Shown here in pieces: positions 34,696 through 42,897 of a stretch of 64,000 nt of DNA. Source of the stretch: CAJBVW01 sp964457335 (GTDB lineage Bacteria > Myxococcota_A > UBA796 > SXON01); NCBI GenBank assembly GCA_964457335.1, contig CAYWGD010000027.1, positions 1 to 64,000 of the forward strand, given 5' to 3'. How positions within the stretch are numbered: position 1 is the stretch's first letter; the number at the start of each line of letters is the position of its first letter. The notes beneath the pieces are model-generated. The model saw only the letters and a program-made list of their open reading frames with translations, ran no database searches and was not told the DNA's origin. The position numbers and the translations under genes were made by a program.

Positions 34696-35363
34696 CGGGG
34701 CCGATCCTCCAGCACGTAGCCGACGCCCCGCACCGTGTGGATCAGCGGCCGGTCCGCGCCCTTGTCGACCTTGGCCCGGAGGTAGCTGACGTACACGTCC
34801 ACGGTGTTCGTCCCCGGGTCGTGCGTGGTGTCCCACACCGCCTCGAGGAGCCGCGTGCGGCCGAGGACACGCCCGGCGTTCTCGGCGAGGTAGCGCAAGA
34901 GATCGAACTCCCGGGCCGTGAGGCGGATCTCGCGCTCCCCGCGGTACACGCGGCGGGCCGCGGGGTCGATCCGGAGGTCGGCGACCTCGACGACGTCGCT
35001 GCCCGGGCGGCGTCGCGTCACCGCGGCGATGCGCGCGAGGAGCTCCTCGAAGGCGAAGGGCTTCACGAGGTAGTCGTCCGCGCCGCCGCTGAGCCCCTCG
35101 ACGCGCTCCTCCACGCGGTCGCGCGCGGTGAGGCAGATGGCGGGGAGGTCCACCTTGCGGCGCCGCAGCTCGCGCACGAGCGAGAGGCCGTCCCCGTCGG
35201 GCAGCATCCGGTCGACGAGCAGCAGGTCGTAGTCGGCGGCGTCCACCGCCGACCGCGCGGCGGCGAGGTCGACCGCCACGTCCACGCGGTGGCCCTCCTC
35301 CCCGAGCCCGCGCGCGAGGAAGCCGGCGATCTTGCGCTCGTCCTCGACGACCAGGATCCTCAT
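34692..35363 (-). CDS. OmpR-family response regulator
   Basis: A 223-residue regulator starting at ATG 35363. The receiver domain has EDE near residue 8, the phospho-acceptor in LLLVDRML (near 51), LTARD and the KPF lysine; the C-terminal winged helix (about 125-220) ends with TVRGVGYVLE. It overlaps the haem-binding gene (ATGA) and the kinase gene (GTGA), so a single mRNA supplies the sensor, the regulator and the haem-binding protein. Type is closest to copper/redox regulators in layout, but the signal is unknown. Confidence 0.93.
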   Translation of the reverse strand: MRILVVEDERKIAGFLARGLGEEGHRVDVAVDLAAARSAVDAADYDLLLVDRMLPDGDGLSLVRELRRRKVDLPAICLTARDRVEERVEGLSGGADDYLVKPFAFEELLARIAAVTRRRPGSDVVEVADLRIDPAARRVYRGEREIRLTAREFDLLRYLAENAGRVLGRTRLLEAVWDTTHDPGTNTVDVYVSYLRAKVDKGADRPLIHTVRGVGYVLEDRPR

Positions 35364-35797
35364 CGGCCCTCGGAGCCGAACGTAGCCTGGAGGCCGGCGA
35401 TCAGGGCGGCGCGCTCCGCGTCCGTGAGCCGCGCGTGCCCGTGCATCCACGTGTAGATCGGCATCGGCATCTCGCCCTCCTGCATCGCCTCCGCGGCCTC
35501 GCCGGCCTCGTCCTGCGGGCGGTCCCACTCCGACACGTTGAGCTTCCCGCGCCCCTCCTCCACGTCGTGCTGGACGAGCCAGGACACGGGCGCGACGTGG
35601 CTGTACCAGGGCCACTCGGTCTGGTTGCTGTGGCAGTCGGCGCAGGCGCGCCCGAAGAGCTCGCGGGTCTTCGGGCTGTCCCACGTCGGCTCGGCGCGCA
35701 CGGCGGGGTTGGTGTGCGCCCGCCCGTAGGGCACGAGCTGCGCGAGGAGGAGGAGGGCCGCGAGGCCCGCGCCGATGCGGAGGATCCAGGTTTTCAT
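35360..35797 (-). CDS. Haem-binding domain (PF14376-like) protein
   Basis: A 145-residue exported protein with an N-terminal membrane segment (ILRIGAGLAALLLLAQLVP) and a haem-binding domain marked by CADCHSNQTEWPWYSHVAP (CxxCH near residue 56) and VEEGRGKLNVSEW, ending in ALTDAERAAL-like helix. This is the usual small cytochrome-like domain found beside cytochrome oxidase or two-component genes. The start ATG 35797 has GGGAG 5-6 nt upstream. As first gene of the operon it may report or feed the redox state to the kinase. Confidence 0.85.
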   Translation of the reverse strand: MKTWILRIGAGLAALLLLAQLVPYGRAHTNPAVRAEPTWDSPKTRELFGRACADCHSNQTEWPWYSHVAPVSWLVQHDVEEGRGKLNVSEWDRPQDEAGEAAEAMQEGEMPMPIYTWMHGHARLTDAERAALIAGLQATFGSEGR

Positions 35798-35832
35798 AAC
35801 GACTCCCTACGAGGGGAAGGTCATCCGGCGCG

Positions 35833-35870
35833 GTTGGGGCTCCGATGGACCAACATTGGAAGTTGATTGG
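35833..35870 (-). promoter_or_regulatory. Second copy of the shared upstream element
   Basis: GTTGGGGCTCC and following words match 29566-29603 at nearly the same distance from the start codon. On the coding strand the centre contains CCAATGTTGG, a short dyad. Operon self-control by the regulator at 34692 is inferred. Confidence 0.45.
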
Positions 35871-35892
35871 AACCGCGCTCCGGGGGGCCCTG

Positions 35893-37044
35893 CTATCCGA
35901 ACGCCAGCCACTCCGGGCGCAGGAGCAGCACGCCGCCGAGCGCCGCCATCACGAGCCCCGCGGCCGCCTTGAGGAGGCGCCCCCCGCGCTGCTGCAGCCG
36001 CGTCCGCCGCAGCGTCGCGACCGCGATCGACACGAGCACCGCGTCGTCGAAGATGTACCCGAGGTCGTAGAGCGCGAGGTAGGCGTAGTGGGCGCCCCTT
36101 GACAGCGGGTGGCGCGCGAGGACGTGGGTGTACACGGCCGGGAGACCCGCGGTGCAGAGGAGCTCGACCGCGTTCACCAGCAGCGCGAGGGCGGCGGCCC
36201 CCGCGGCGGCGGCCCCGAGCGAGCCCGCCCGCGAGACGGCGCGGGACCGCTCCATGATCACGGGCTTCCACCGGTCGGGGATGGCCAGCGTGAAGCCGCC
36301 CCGCCGCGAGAGCGCGTCCCGCAGGTTCACCGCCCCGATGCCGAGCGCGATCGCGCCGAGGACCGCCTGCACCGCGCGGGACAGGCCGAGGAGCGAGAAC
36401 ACCGAGAGCCACGCGGCCATGAACGCGTAGTACACGAGCCCGCTCATCAGGACGAAGGTCCCCGCGACCACGAGGATCGCGGCGCGGTCCTCCATCCGGA
36501 CGAGAACGGAGAGCAGGAACAGGAGCACCCACGTCGCGCAGGGGTTCAGGCCGTCGACGAGCCCGAGCGCCAGCGTGAACAGGGGCAGGCCCAGCCGGGC
36601 GGGGTCCAGCGGCCCGAGGAGCGGCACGTCCACGCGGGTGGGCGCGCCGTCGGCGACGGCGTCCGCGCAGGGCTCGGCCACCTCGCACAGCTCGCCCGCG
36701 CCCTGGTCCGAGGCGGGCTCCCTCCCGTCGAGGAGCGCCACGAGCCGGGCGCCGGTCGTCGTGGCGTCCACGAAGCCCACGACGAGCTCGTCCCCCACGA
36801 GGAAGCTCGGGACGCCGGGCACCTCGACCCCGTGCTCCGTGGAGAGCCGCTCGAGCTCCGTCCGCGCCGCCGGCGACGCCGCCACGTCGTGGTACGCCAC
36901 CTCGAGCCCAGGCCGCTCGGCGGCGAGCTCGTCGAGGAAGCGCTCGGCCTCCGCGCAGCGCGGGCAGCCGGGGCGGACCCACGCGTCGACGTCCGCCGCG
37001 AGCGCGCTCGCGGCGACGATCACGCCCACGAAGGCGGAGACCAT
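35893..37044 (-). CDS. Glutaredoxin-like domain fused to CcdA/DsbD-like membrane domain
   Basis: A 383-residue protein with a signal peptide (first about 17 residues) and a thioredoxin/glutaredoxin-type domain (18-110) with a CPRC active site in RPGCPRCAEAERFLDEL and a cis-Pro in GVPSFLVGD. Residues 145-383 hold about six transmembrane segments like CcdA/DsbD, with Cys in GLNPCATWVLL and VELLCTAGLPA that are placed to shuttle electrons. The protein would pass reducing power from the cytoplasm to periplasmic thiols, for example during cytochrome c maturation. The promoter region (37045-37096) contains the GATACA dyad at 37078. Confidence 0.88.
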   Translation of the reverse strand: MVSAFVGVIVAASALAADVDAWVRPGCPRCAEAERFLDELAAERPGLEVAYHDVAASPAARTELERLSTEHGVEVPGVPSFLVGDELVVGFVDATTTGARLVALLDGREPASDQGAGELCEVAEPCADAVADGAPTRVDVPLLGPLDPARLGLPLFTLALGLVDGLNPCATWVLLFLLSVLVRMEDRAAILVVAGTFVLMSGLVYYAFMAAWLSVFSLLGLSRAVQAVLGAIALGIGAVNLRDALSRRGGFTLAIPDRWKPVIMERSRAVSRAGSLGAAAAGAAALALLVNAVELLCTAGLPAVYTHVLARHPLSRGAHYAYLALYDLGYIFDDAVLVSIAVATLRRTRLQQRGGRLLKAAAGLVMAALGGVLLLRPEWLAFG

Positions 37045-37077
37045 CCCCCAACCTGCGCACCCGGGGGTGATACGGCC

Positions 37078-37095
37078 GATACACCGGGATGTATC
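37078..37095. promoter_or_regulatory. GATACA-N6-TGTATC dyad
   Basis: GATACAccgggaTGTATC lies 34 bp upstream of the CcdA-like ATG (37044) and touches the stop codon of the next gene. A further half-site, GATACG, precedes it at 37069-37074. Same architecture as 41710 and 41860. Confidence 0.6.
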
Positions 37096-38623
37096 AGCTG
37101 CCCGCCTCCTCCTTCGGCAGCTCGCCGATCACCCCGAAGGCGTACCACCAGCCGGTGACCTCGGACCGCCGGAACACCACGGTGCGCGGGCGGTCCTCCA
37201 GGGTGTAGGAGATCGTGCCCTCCTTCCGCGCCTGGATGTCGTCGAACGCCTTCTCCACCACGGGGCCGAGCTCGCCCGCGCGCAAGAACAGCTTCTCCGT
37301 GTCGCTGTGCAGCGCGAGCCGCTCGTCGGCGCCGAACGCGTAGAACACCGTGTCCTCGCCGAGGCCCATCTCCTCCTCCAGCTGCTCGCTCAGCCGGTCG
37401 AGGTACACCGACGCGCCGATCACGCCCTCGACCGCCCCGTCGGGCCCCTTCACCGGGACCGCGACCACGCCCACGCTCGCGCCCGTGGACTTGCTCACGA
37501 CCAGGTCCCCCACGACCGTCTCGCCCCGCAGGGCGCGCTGGAAGTACGGGCGATCGCTCAGGTTCGCGTCCGTCCGCCCGGCCTCGAGCGTCCAGTACGA
37601 GCCGTCGGGCTCGGCGTACCAGTACACCCCGGGCAGGTTCGTCTCCCCGGCCGTCTCGAGCAGCGGCTCGATCCGCGCCCAGTCGCCCGATCGCACGCCC
37701 TCACTGTCCGCGAGCAGGGAGAAGTCGTCCGCGATGGCGCGGACGTGCCCGTCCGCCAGCGCGATGAGCGCGGAGAGGCCGATCTCGGCGCTCACGGGGA
37801 GCGCCGGCATCGCGTAGCGGATCTCCGGCGGGCCGCTGCTCGTGACGGCGACGCGCCACTCGGTGCCGTAGAGGCCGACCGTCGTCCACCGGACCCGCTT
37901 CGTCACGGGCGTCCCGAACCCGCGCCCGAGGAACTCGTACTCGCCCGTCCCCGTGGGCTCCTCCGCCATCCGCTCGCCGACCGCGAGCAGGTCCGGGTAC
38001 GGCTGGTACAGCGGGTCGGTGAGGAGGTTGCGGCCGATCTCCTCCGGGTCGGGGTCGTAGAGCTGGTAGCCGTCGGGCTGCATCACGAAGACCTCGAGCC
38101 CGGTCGTGCCGATCACCGTCGCGATCGCGTGCACGACGAGGCTCGCCGGGCGGAGGAGCAGGTTGGCGGCCCCGAGGAACGTGCCGTCCTCGTCGTACAC
38201 GGGGTGGAGGAGCGTGACGGTCTCGAAGCCCTCGACGGAGGTGTACGCCTCCGAGAGGACGGGCCGTCGCCCCTCTGCCAGCGCCCGGAAGTGCCCCTGC
38301 CCGCTCACGTCCTTCCCCTCCGAGCCGCTGAAGGCCGACGGGGTCACCGTGACCAGGACGCCCTCGGCGTTGGTCGCGGAGCAGACGACCGCGTACGTGA
38401 GCTCCTCGCAGAGCGCCGCGAGCCGCTCGTGGGCCGCCGCCCCCGAGAGCCCCGTGCGCCCGAGGTCCGCCGCGGCCTCGGCGACGGCGGCGTCCGCCTC
38501 CCGGAGCGTCCGGTCGATGGCCCCGGCCGCGCCCTCCAGCGTCGCCTGCGCCTCGTCGCCCGCCGCTCGCGCCGTCCCCGTCGCCAGCAGCAGCACGACG
38601 GCGGCTCGTCCCAATCCGCGCAT
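37094..38623 (-). CDS. Exported double-Cache-like sensor protein, copy 1
   Basis: A 509-residue protein with a signal peptide (MRGLGRAAVVLLLATGTARA) and two related domains of about 230 residues. The first (25-255) has the periplasmic Cache-like pattern GHFRALAEGRRPVLSEAYTS and LHPVYDEDGTFLGAANLL; the second (265-509) has DRPYFQRALRGETVVGDLV and VPVKGPDGAVEGVIGASVYLD. No membrane anchor or signalling domain follows, so the output must be a partner protein. Closest relative is the adjacent gene at 38645. I choose the ATG at 38623 over the TTG at 38635 because it starts the signal peptide cleanly. Confidence 0.8.
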   Translation of the reverse strand: MRGLGRAAVVLLLATGTARAAGDEAQATLEGAAGAIDRTLREADAAVAEAAADLGRTGLSGAAAHERLAALCEELTYAVVCSATNAEGVLVTVTPSAFSGSEGKDVSGQGHFRALAEGRRPVLSEAYTSVEGFETVTLLHPVYDEDGTFLGAANLLLRPASLVVHAIATVIGTTGLEVFVMQPDGYQLYDPDPEEIGRNLLTDPLYQPYPDLLAVGERMAEEPTGTGEYEFLGRGFGTPVTKRVRWTTVGLYGTEWRVAVTSSGPPEIRYAMPALPVSAEIGLSALIALADGHVRAIADDFSLLADSEGVRSGDWARIEPLLETAGETNLPGVYWYAEPDGSYWTLEAGRTDANLSDRPYFQRALRGETVVGDLVVSKSTGASVGVVAVPVKGPDGAVEGVIGASVYLDRLSEQLEEEMGLGEDTVFYAFGADERLALHSDTEKLFLRAGELGPVVEKAFDDIQARKEGTISYTLEDRPRTVVFRRSEVTGWWYAFGVIGELPKEEAGS

Positions 38624-38644
38624 GTGCACCCCCAACCCTACGTG

Positions 38645-40198
38645 TCACCCTTCGGGCGGCAGCTCCCCGACGATCCCGAACGCGTACCACCAGCCCGTCC
38701 CCTCCGAGCGCCGGAACACGACGGTGCGCGGCCGATCCTCCAGCGTGTACTCGATGATCCCCTCGCGCTCCTCCTCGATCGCCGCGAACGCCTCCTCCAC
38801 CTGCGGCCCGAGCTCGCCCGCCCGCAAGAAGAGCTTGTCCGTGTCGCTGTGGAGCGCGAGCCGCTCCTCGTCGTCGAACGCGTAGAACAGCACGTTCTCG
38901 CCCGCGCCGAGCTCCTGCTTCACGCGCTCGCTGAGCTGGTCGAGGTACACCGACGCGCCGATCACGCCGGTGACCGAGCCGTCGGCCCCGCGCACGGGGA
39001 TCGCCACGACGCCGACGTTGGCGCCGGTCGGCCCCCCGGCCGTGAGCTCCCCGAGCACCGTCTCGCCGGCCAGGACCCGGCGGAACCACGGCCGATCGGC
39101 CAGGTTCGCCTCCATCGCGCCGCCCCCGAGCGTCCAGTACCTGCCGTCCGCGCGCGCGAACCAGTAGTCGCCGGCCACGTTCGCCTCGCTCACGCGGCGG
39201 AGCGGCTCCTCGATGCGCTGCCAGTCGCCCGAGCGGAGGTCGTCCCCGGTGGCGCCGGTGCGCAGCCGGGCGAGATCGTCGGCGAGCCCGCCCAGGTGCC
39301 CGTCGGCGAGCGAGATGAGCGCGCTCAGCCCGATGTCGGCGCTCACCGGCAGCGCGGGCACCTCGTACACCACGCTCGGCGGGCCGGCCGTCGTGACGGC
39401 CACGCGCCACTCGTTGCCGTGCAGCCCCACCGTGGTCCAGGTGACACGCTTCACCGTCTCCGCCCCGAACCCGCGCCCGAGGAACTCGTACTCGCCGGTG
39501 CCCTCGGGGTCGGCGGAGATACGCCGCGCCACCTCCAGGAGCGCCGGGTAGCCCTGGTACATCGGGTCCGTGAGGAGGTTGTGCCCGATCTCCTCCGCGT
39601 CGGGATCGTAGAGCTGGTAGCCGTCCTTCTGCATCACGAAGACCTCGAGGCCCGTCTCCCCGACCACCGGCTCGATGGCGTGGAACACGAGGGCCGCGGG
39701 GCGGATGAGGAGGCTGGCCGAGCCGAGGTAGCGCCCGTCGGAGTCGTAGACCGGGCGGAGGATGTCGACCGTGTCGAAGCCCTCTACGGCATAGAACGCG
39801 TCGGACATCGTGGGCTGTTGCGTGTCGAGCGAGCGCACGTGCTCCTCGCTGGTCACGTCCCGCCCCTCGTACCCGGTGAAGGCCTCCGGGGTGACGGTGA
39901 CGAGCACGCCCTCCGCGCTCGTCGCGGAGCACACGACCGCGTAGGTCAGCTCCTCGCAGAGCGCCGTGAGCCGCTCCCGCGCGTCCTCCCCCTCCAGGCC
40001 GATCCGCCCGAGGTCGCCGGCGGCCTCCGCCAGGGCGGCGTCCGCCTCCCGCAACGTCGCGTCGATGGCCACGGCCACCTCGTCGAGCGTCCGCTCGGCC
40101 TCCGCGAGGTCCGGCGGCTCGGACTCCGGCGCCTGCGCCCAGGCGAGGGCCCCCCCCGCCGCCAGCGCGCCGGCGACGACCAACCTCCCGGCCTCCAT
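38645..40198 (-). CDS. Exported double-Cache-like sensor protein, copy 2
   Basis: A 517-residue protein, clearly a paralogue of the 37094 gene over its full length (shared blocks ALCEELTYAVVCSAT, EGTGEYEFLGRGFG, LALHSDT and KLFLRAGELGP). Two Cache-like domains follow a signal peptide (VAGALAAGGALAWAQA); no membrane or kinase domain. The start ATG 40198 has GGAGGG 4-5 nt upstream. The pair is separated by 21 bp, so they are likely cotranscribed. Pairing with a TRAP-type binding protein just upstream suggests a sensor of the same small molecule. Confidence 0.8.
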   Translation of the reverse strand: MEAGRLVVAGALAAGGALAWAQAPESEPPDLAEAERTLDEVAVAIDATLREADAALAEAAGDLGRIGLEGEDARERLTALCEELTYAVVCSATSAEGVLVTVTPEAFTGYEGRDVTSEEHVRSLDTQQPTMSDAFYAVEGFDTVDILRPVYDSDGRYLGSASLLIRPAALVFHAIEPVVGETGLEVFVMQKDGYQLYDPDAEEIGHNLLTDPMYQGYPALLEVARRISADPEGTGEYEFLGRGFGAETVKRVTWTTVGLHGNEWRVAVTTAGPPSVVYEVPALPVSADIGLSALISLADGHLGGLADDLARLRTGATGDDLRSGDWQRIEEPLRRVSEANVAGDYWFARADGRYWTLGGGAMEANLADRPWFRRVLAGETVLGELTAGGPTGANVGVVAIPVRGADGSVTGVIGASVYLDQLSERVKQELGAGENVLFYAFDDEERLALHSDTDKLFLRAGELGPQVEEAFAAIEEEREGIIEYTLEDRPRTVVFRRSEGTGWWYAFGIVGELPPEG

Positions 40199-40261
40199 GT
40201 CCCCTCCACCACCGAACCATCCGTAGGCGCGGAGGCGCGGGAGACAAACGAAAGCGCAGCG

Positions 40262-41407
40262 TCACCCGCCCGTCTTCGGGAAGAAGTGCTCGTAGGGGCG
40301 GGAGCGGCTCGGCTCGTTGCGCAGCTGGAACCGCACGACGCGCGCGTTCCACTCCTTCTGCGAGGTGATCACCCGCGCGAAGAAGGGGTCTCGGGAGTAG
40401 TGCTCGATCACGCGGTCCCAGGCCGAGAGCTGCGCGTCCAGGATCTCCTGCGGCGTCTCGACCACCCGCACGCCCTGCCGCTCCATCTCCTCGAGATCGC
40501 GGGCGTAGCGCTCCATCACCTTCCACGACACCGTCGAGGACTGGGCCACGGCGGCCTGCCGCAGGACGGCCCGCAGGTCGGGGGGGAGGGCCTCGTACCG
40601 GGTGCGGTTGAAGACGACCTCCATGCACTCGCACGTCTGGTGATAGCTGCGGAGCATGTAGATCCGGGCGACGTCCGGGAGGCCGAGCGCGCGGTCGGAG
40701 GACGGGTTGTTGAACTCCGCGGCCTCGATCAGCCCCTGGCGGAAGGCGGGCACGATCTCGTCGGCGCCGGTCAGGATCACGTCCAGGCCGAGCTCGGTCA
40801 TCAGGTCGGCGGCGAGGCCGGCCGTGCGGTACGCGAGCCCCTGCAGATCCGCCACGGTGCGGATCTCCTCGTTGAACCAACCCAGGGGCTGGCAGGGCAA
40901 GGGCCCGGTCAAGAACCCGACGAGATCGAGCGCGACCACGTCGCGCAGGAGCTCCTCGTAGAGCTCCTGCCCGCCGCCGTACCGCACCCAACCGAGGAAC
41001 GTGTTGGCGTCCCACCCGAAGGACGGCGGCGTGCCGAAGAGCGAGTACGCCTTGTTCCGCGTCACCCCGTACGCCGTGAAGAGGTGCCCTCCGTCCAGCT
41101 CGCCGGCGTCGACCGCATCGTGAAGATCCAGGGCCCGCGCGACCGTGCCGACGGGCGAGACGTCGAGCCGGAGGAGCCCGCCCGAGAGGTCGCTCACCGC
41201 CTGCGCGTAGTCCTGGGTGAACTCCCAGAAGAGGTCCTCGCGCGTCCAGGCCGTCTGGAAGGTGAGCCGTGTCACCTGCCCCCGCGCGGGCCGCGGCGCG
41301 AGGAGCGCTCCCCCCGCCGCCAACGCCCCTGCGGCGGCGAGGAACCGCCGCCGCCCCAGGAAGCGCGCATCCGTCGGGGTCCCGGCGCCTCCGTGCTTCC
41401 GTTGCAT
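40262..41407 (-). CDS. TRAP transporter substrate-binding protein (DctP-type)
   Basis: A 381-residue periplasmic binding protein with a twin-arginine signal (RRRFLAAAGALAAGGALLAPRPARG). The DctP-like body has TRLTFQTAW, an NNPSSDRALGLPDVA segment and the ERQGVRVVETP region; the Arg that contacts carboxylate ligands is probably in the YRTAGLAADLMTELG motif. TRAP SBPs normally work with DctQ and DctM, which are absent here; use by a Cache-type sensor is a plausible alternative. The start ATG 41407 has GGAGG 6 nt upstream. It lies 63 bp upstream of the double-Cache pair in the same direction. Confidence 0.87.
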   Translation of the reverse strand: MQRKHGGAGTPTDARFLGRRRFLAAAGALAAGGALLAPRPARGQVTRLTFQTAWTREDLFWEFTQDYAQAVSDLSGGLLRLDVSPVGTVARALDLHDAVDAGELDGGHLFTAYGVTRNKAYSLFGTPPSFGWDANTFLGWVRYGGGQELYEELLRDVVALDLVGFLTGPLPCQPLGWFNEEIRTVADLQGLAYRTAGLAADLMTELGLDVILTGADEIVPAFRQGLIEAAEFNNPSSDRALGLPDVARIYMLRSYHQTCECMEVVFNRTRYEALPPDLRAVLRQAAVAQSSTVSWKVMERYARDLEEMERQGVRVVETPQEILDAQLSAWDRVIEHYSRDPFFARVITSQKEWNARVVRFQLRNEPSRSRPYEHFFPKTGG

Positions 41408-41604
41408 GCCCGCCTCCTCGCCGGTTGTAGGCCCCCGCGGAGGGGGCACCACGGCGGCGGACGCTTGGTGACAGGCTGCGGCGCCTCGCGCCGGGGCGGC
41501 GGCTGGCGCGGAAAGTCAGTCGACCCGGCGCGCCGCGTCAGCGTCGCGGGCGTCCGGCCGGTGACGTTCCACCCAGGCGGCCCGCCGGCCGTCACGGAGG
41601 TCCC

Positions 41605-41670
41605 ATGAAGGTCAAGAGCAACGTCAACGCCGGTCGCACCTGGAGCCCCGCGGAGATCACGCGGCAGTGA
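41605..41670 (+). CDS. Possible 21-residue micropeptide
   Basis: ATG 41605, preceded by GGAGG at 41596-41600 with 4 nt spacing, opens 21 codons reading MKVKSNVNAGRTWSPAEITR plus Q. The KVKxNVxAG start resembles short peptides seen in myxobacteria and cyanobacteria that are often called RiPP-like. It lies alone between the TRAP gene and the dyad-rich region. Too short for a firm call. Confidence 0.35.
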   Translation: MKVKSNVNAGRTWSPAEITRQ

Positions 41671-41700
41671 CGGTGCAGCGGCGCCCTGCGCGGGCCCCGG

Positions 41701-41727
41701 TGTATCACCGATACATGCGCGTGTATC
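41701..41727. promoter_or_regulatory. Overlapping GATACA/TGTATC dyads
   Basis: TGTATC (41701), GATACA (41710) and TGTATC (41722) give two dyads: TGTATCaccGATACA and GATACAtgcgcgTGTATC. Outer arms CCCTGCGC and GCGCAGGG (about 41685 and 41741) enclose the site, so it could also fold as a large cruciform. Confidence 0.6.
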
Positions 41728-41859
41728 GGGGGATGGCCCCGGCGCAGGGCCGCGCCCCGACCGCGGCGTGCAGCCGCGCCGGGCGGGTTGGCGTGCAAGC
41801 TCATTCTCTTCGGCGCGCCCTTTCAAGCAGCCCACCTCGACCTGATCGTCCCCCCTGCT

Positions 41860-41877
41860 GACACACGGGCGTGTGTC
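41860..41877. promoter_or_regulatory. GACACA-N6-TGTGTC dyad
   Basis: GACACAC-GGGC-GTGTGTC is a perfect hairpin with 7-bp arms, the same 18-bp layout as 37078 and 41710 with T to C changes. It lies just after the end of the lipid-kinase gene (stop at 41898, minus strand). Confidence 0.5.
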
Positions 41878-41897
41878 GCCCTGTGTCGCCGGAGGCA

Positions 41898-42809
41898 TCA
41901 GGGCGGCGCCGCGCCACGCGGCGGCGGCGCCAGCACCCAGAGCGCGCGGCGACGCACGCGATACACGAGCGGCGTCTTCAACGTCTCGACCTCCCTGTCG
42001 ATGGTCACGGTCACGTGACGGTGCCGCAGGTGCAGCTCCAGCGCGTGACGCGCGGTGACCTCGAACGCGCGCTTCGTGTCGAGCCGGTGCAGCGCGGCGC
42101 GGAGCACCAGCCACAACACGGCGTACCAGCGCGTGGGCTTCGCGACGTAGAGGTTCAGCACGCCCCGCTCCGGCGGGCACTCGCCCTTCACGCCGAACAG
42201 GCGCAGCTGGTGCGCGTTCGTGCAGACGATGGCCGAGGGGGTGACACGCCAGCGGACGATCTCCCCGTCGCGGATGCCCACGCGGAGCACGGGCATGCGC
42301 CGCACCGCCGTGACGAGCGCGAGGAGGAACGCGACGAGCTTGTTGCGCCGGCGCGGCTCGTGGAGGGACTCGCGCGCGTGGACCACCGCGGGGTGCAGGC
42401 CGATGCCGGTGAAGTTGAGGAACGGGCGGCCGTTGACCTCGGCCACGTCGATGGCGCGCGGCGTCGCGCGGGCGACCGCGGCGATGGCCTCGTCGAGATC
42501 GGCCGGCAAACCGATGTCCTTGGCGAAGTGGTTGAAGGTGCCGAGCGGGAGCACGCCGAAGGGCTTGTCCGTGCCGACCAGCGCGGACGCCACGGTGTTG
42601 ATCGTGCCGTCGCCGCCCCCCGCCACGACCGCGTCCCAGTCCCCGCGGGCGCCGGCCGCGGCGGCGGCGTGCATGTCGCCTTCCACCACCTGGACCTCCG
42701 CGTCGGCGCCGTGGGCCGCGAAGCCGGCGCGCACCCGCTCCGCGACCGACTCGGCGGAGGCGCCGACCACGCTCCCCGCGCCGCGGTTGAGCAGGACGAG
42801 GACCCGCAT
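41898..42809 (-). CDS. Diacylglycerol kinase-like lipid kinase
   Basis: A 303-residue DagK/YegS-type protein. It has the catalytic-loop motif VAGGGDGTINTVAS near residue 65, GTFNHFAKDIGLP near 90, NGRPFLNFTGIGLHP near 125 and a C-terminal beta half with IVCTNAHQLRLFGVKGECPP. These kinases phosphorylate diacylglycerol or related lipids with ATP. The start ATG 42809 has no clear ribosome site; the dyad TGTGTCggtGATACA at 42855 lies 46 bp upstream and may regulate it. Confidence 0.88.
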   Translation of the reverse strand: MRVLVLLNRGAGSVVGASAESVAERVRAGFAAHGADAEVQVVEGDMHAAAAAGARGDWDAVVAGGGDGTINTVASALVGTDKPFGVLPLGTFNHFAKDIGLPADLDEAIAAVARATPRAIDVAEVNGRPFLNFTGIGLHPAVVHARESLHEPRRRNKLVAFLLALVTAVRRMPVLRVGIRDGEIVRWRVTPSAIVCTNAHQLRLFGVKGECPPERGVLNLYVAKPTRWYAVLWLVLRAALHRLDTKRAFEVTARHALELHLRHRHVTVTIDREVETLKTPLVYRVRRRALWVLAPPPRGAAPP

Positions 42810-42854
42810 GCTCCGAACATAGGCGCGCGTCGGGAAAGGTGGAGCTTCCACGGA

Positions 42855-42869
42855 TGTGTCGGTGATACA
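42855..42869. promoter_or_regulatory. TGTGTC-ggt-GATACA dyad upstream of the lipid kinase
   Basis: This 15-mer is the reverse complement of the 41701-41715 site with a single change (A to G). It is 46 bp upstream of the kinase ATG and about 190 bp upstream of the divergent lipoprotein. Confidence 0.55.
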
Positions 42870-42897
42870 TCGGCGATGCGCCAGGCGCCTGGAAGGC

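Noticed and set aside
36575..41608. Very long plus-strand frame over the Cache and TRAP genes
   Set aside because: Antisense to four well-supported genes; composition dominated by Arg, Pro, Asp and His and no recognisable domain.
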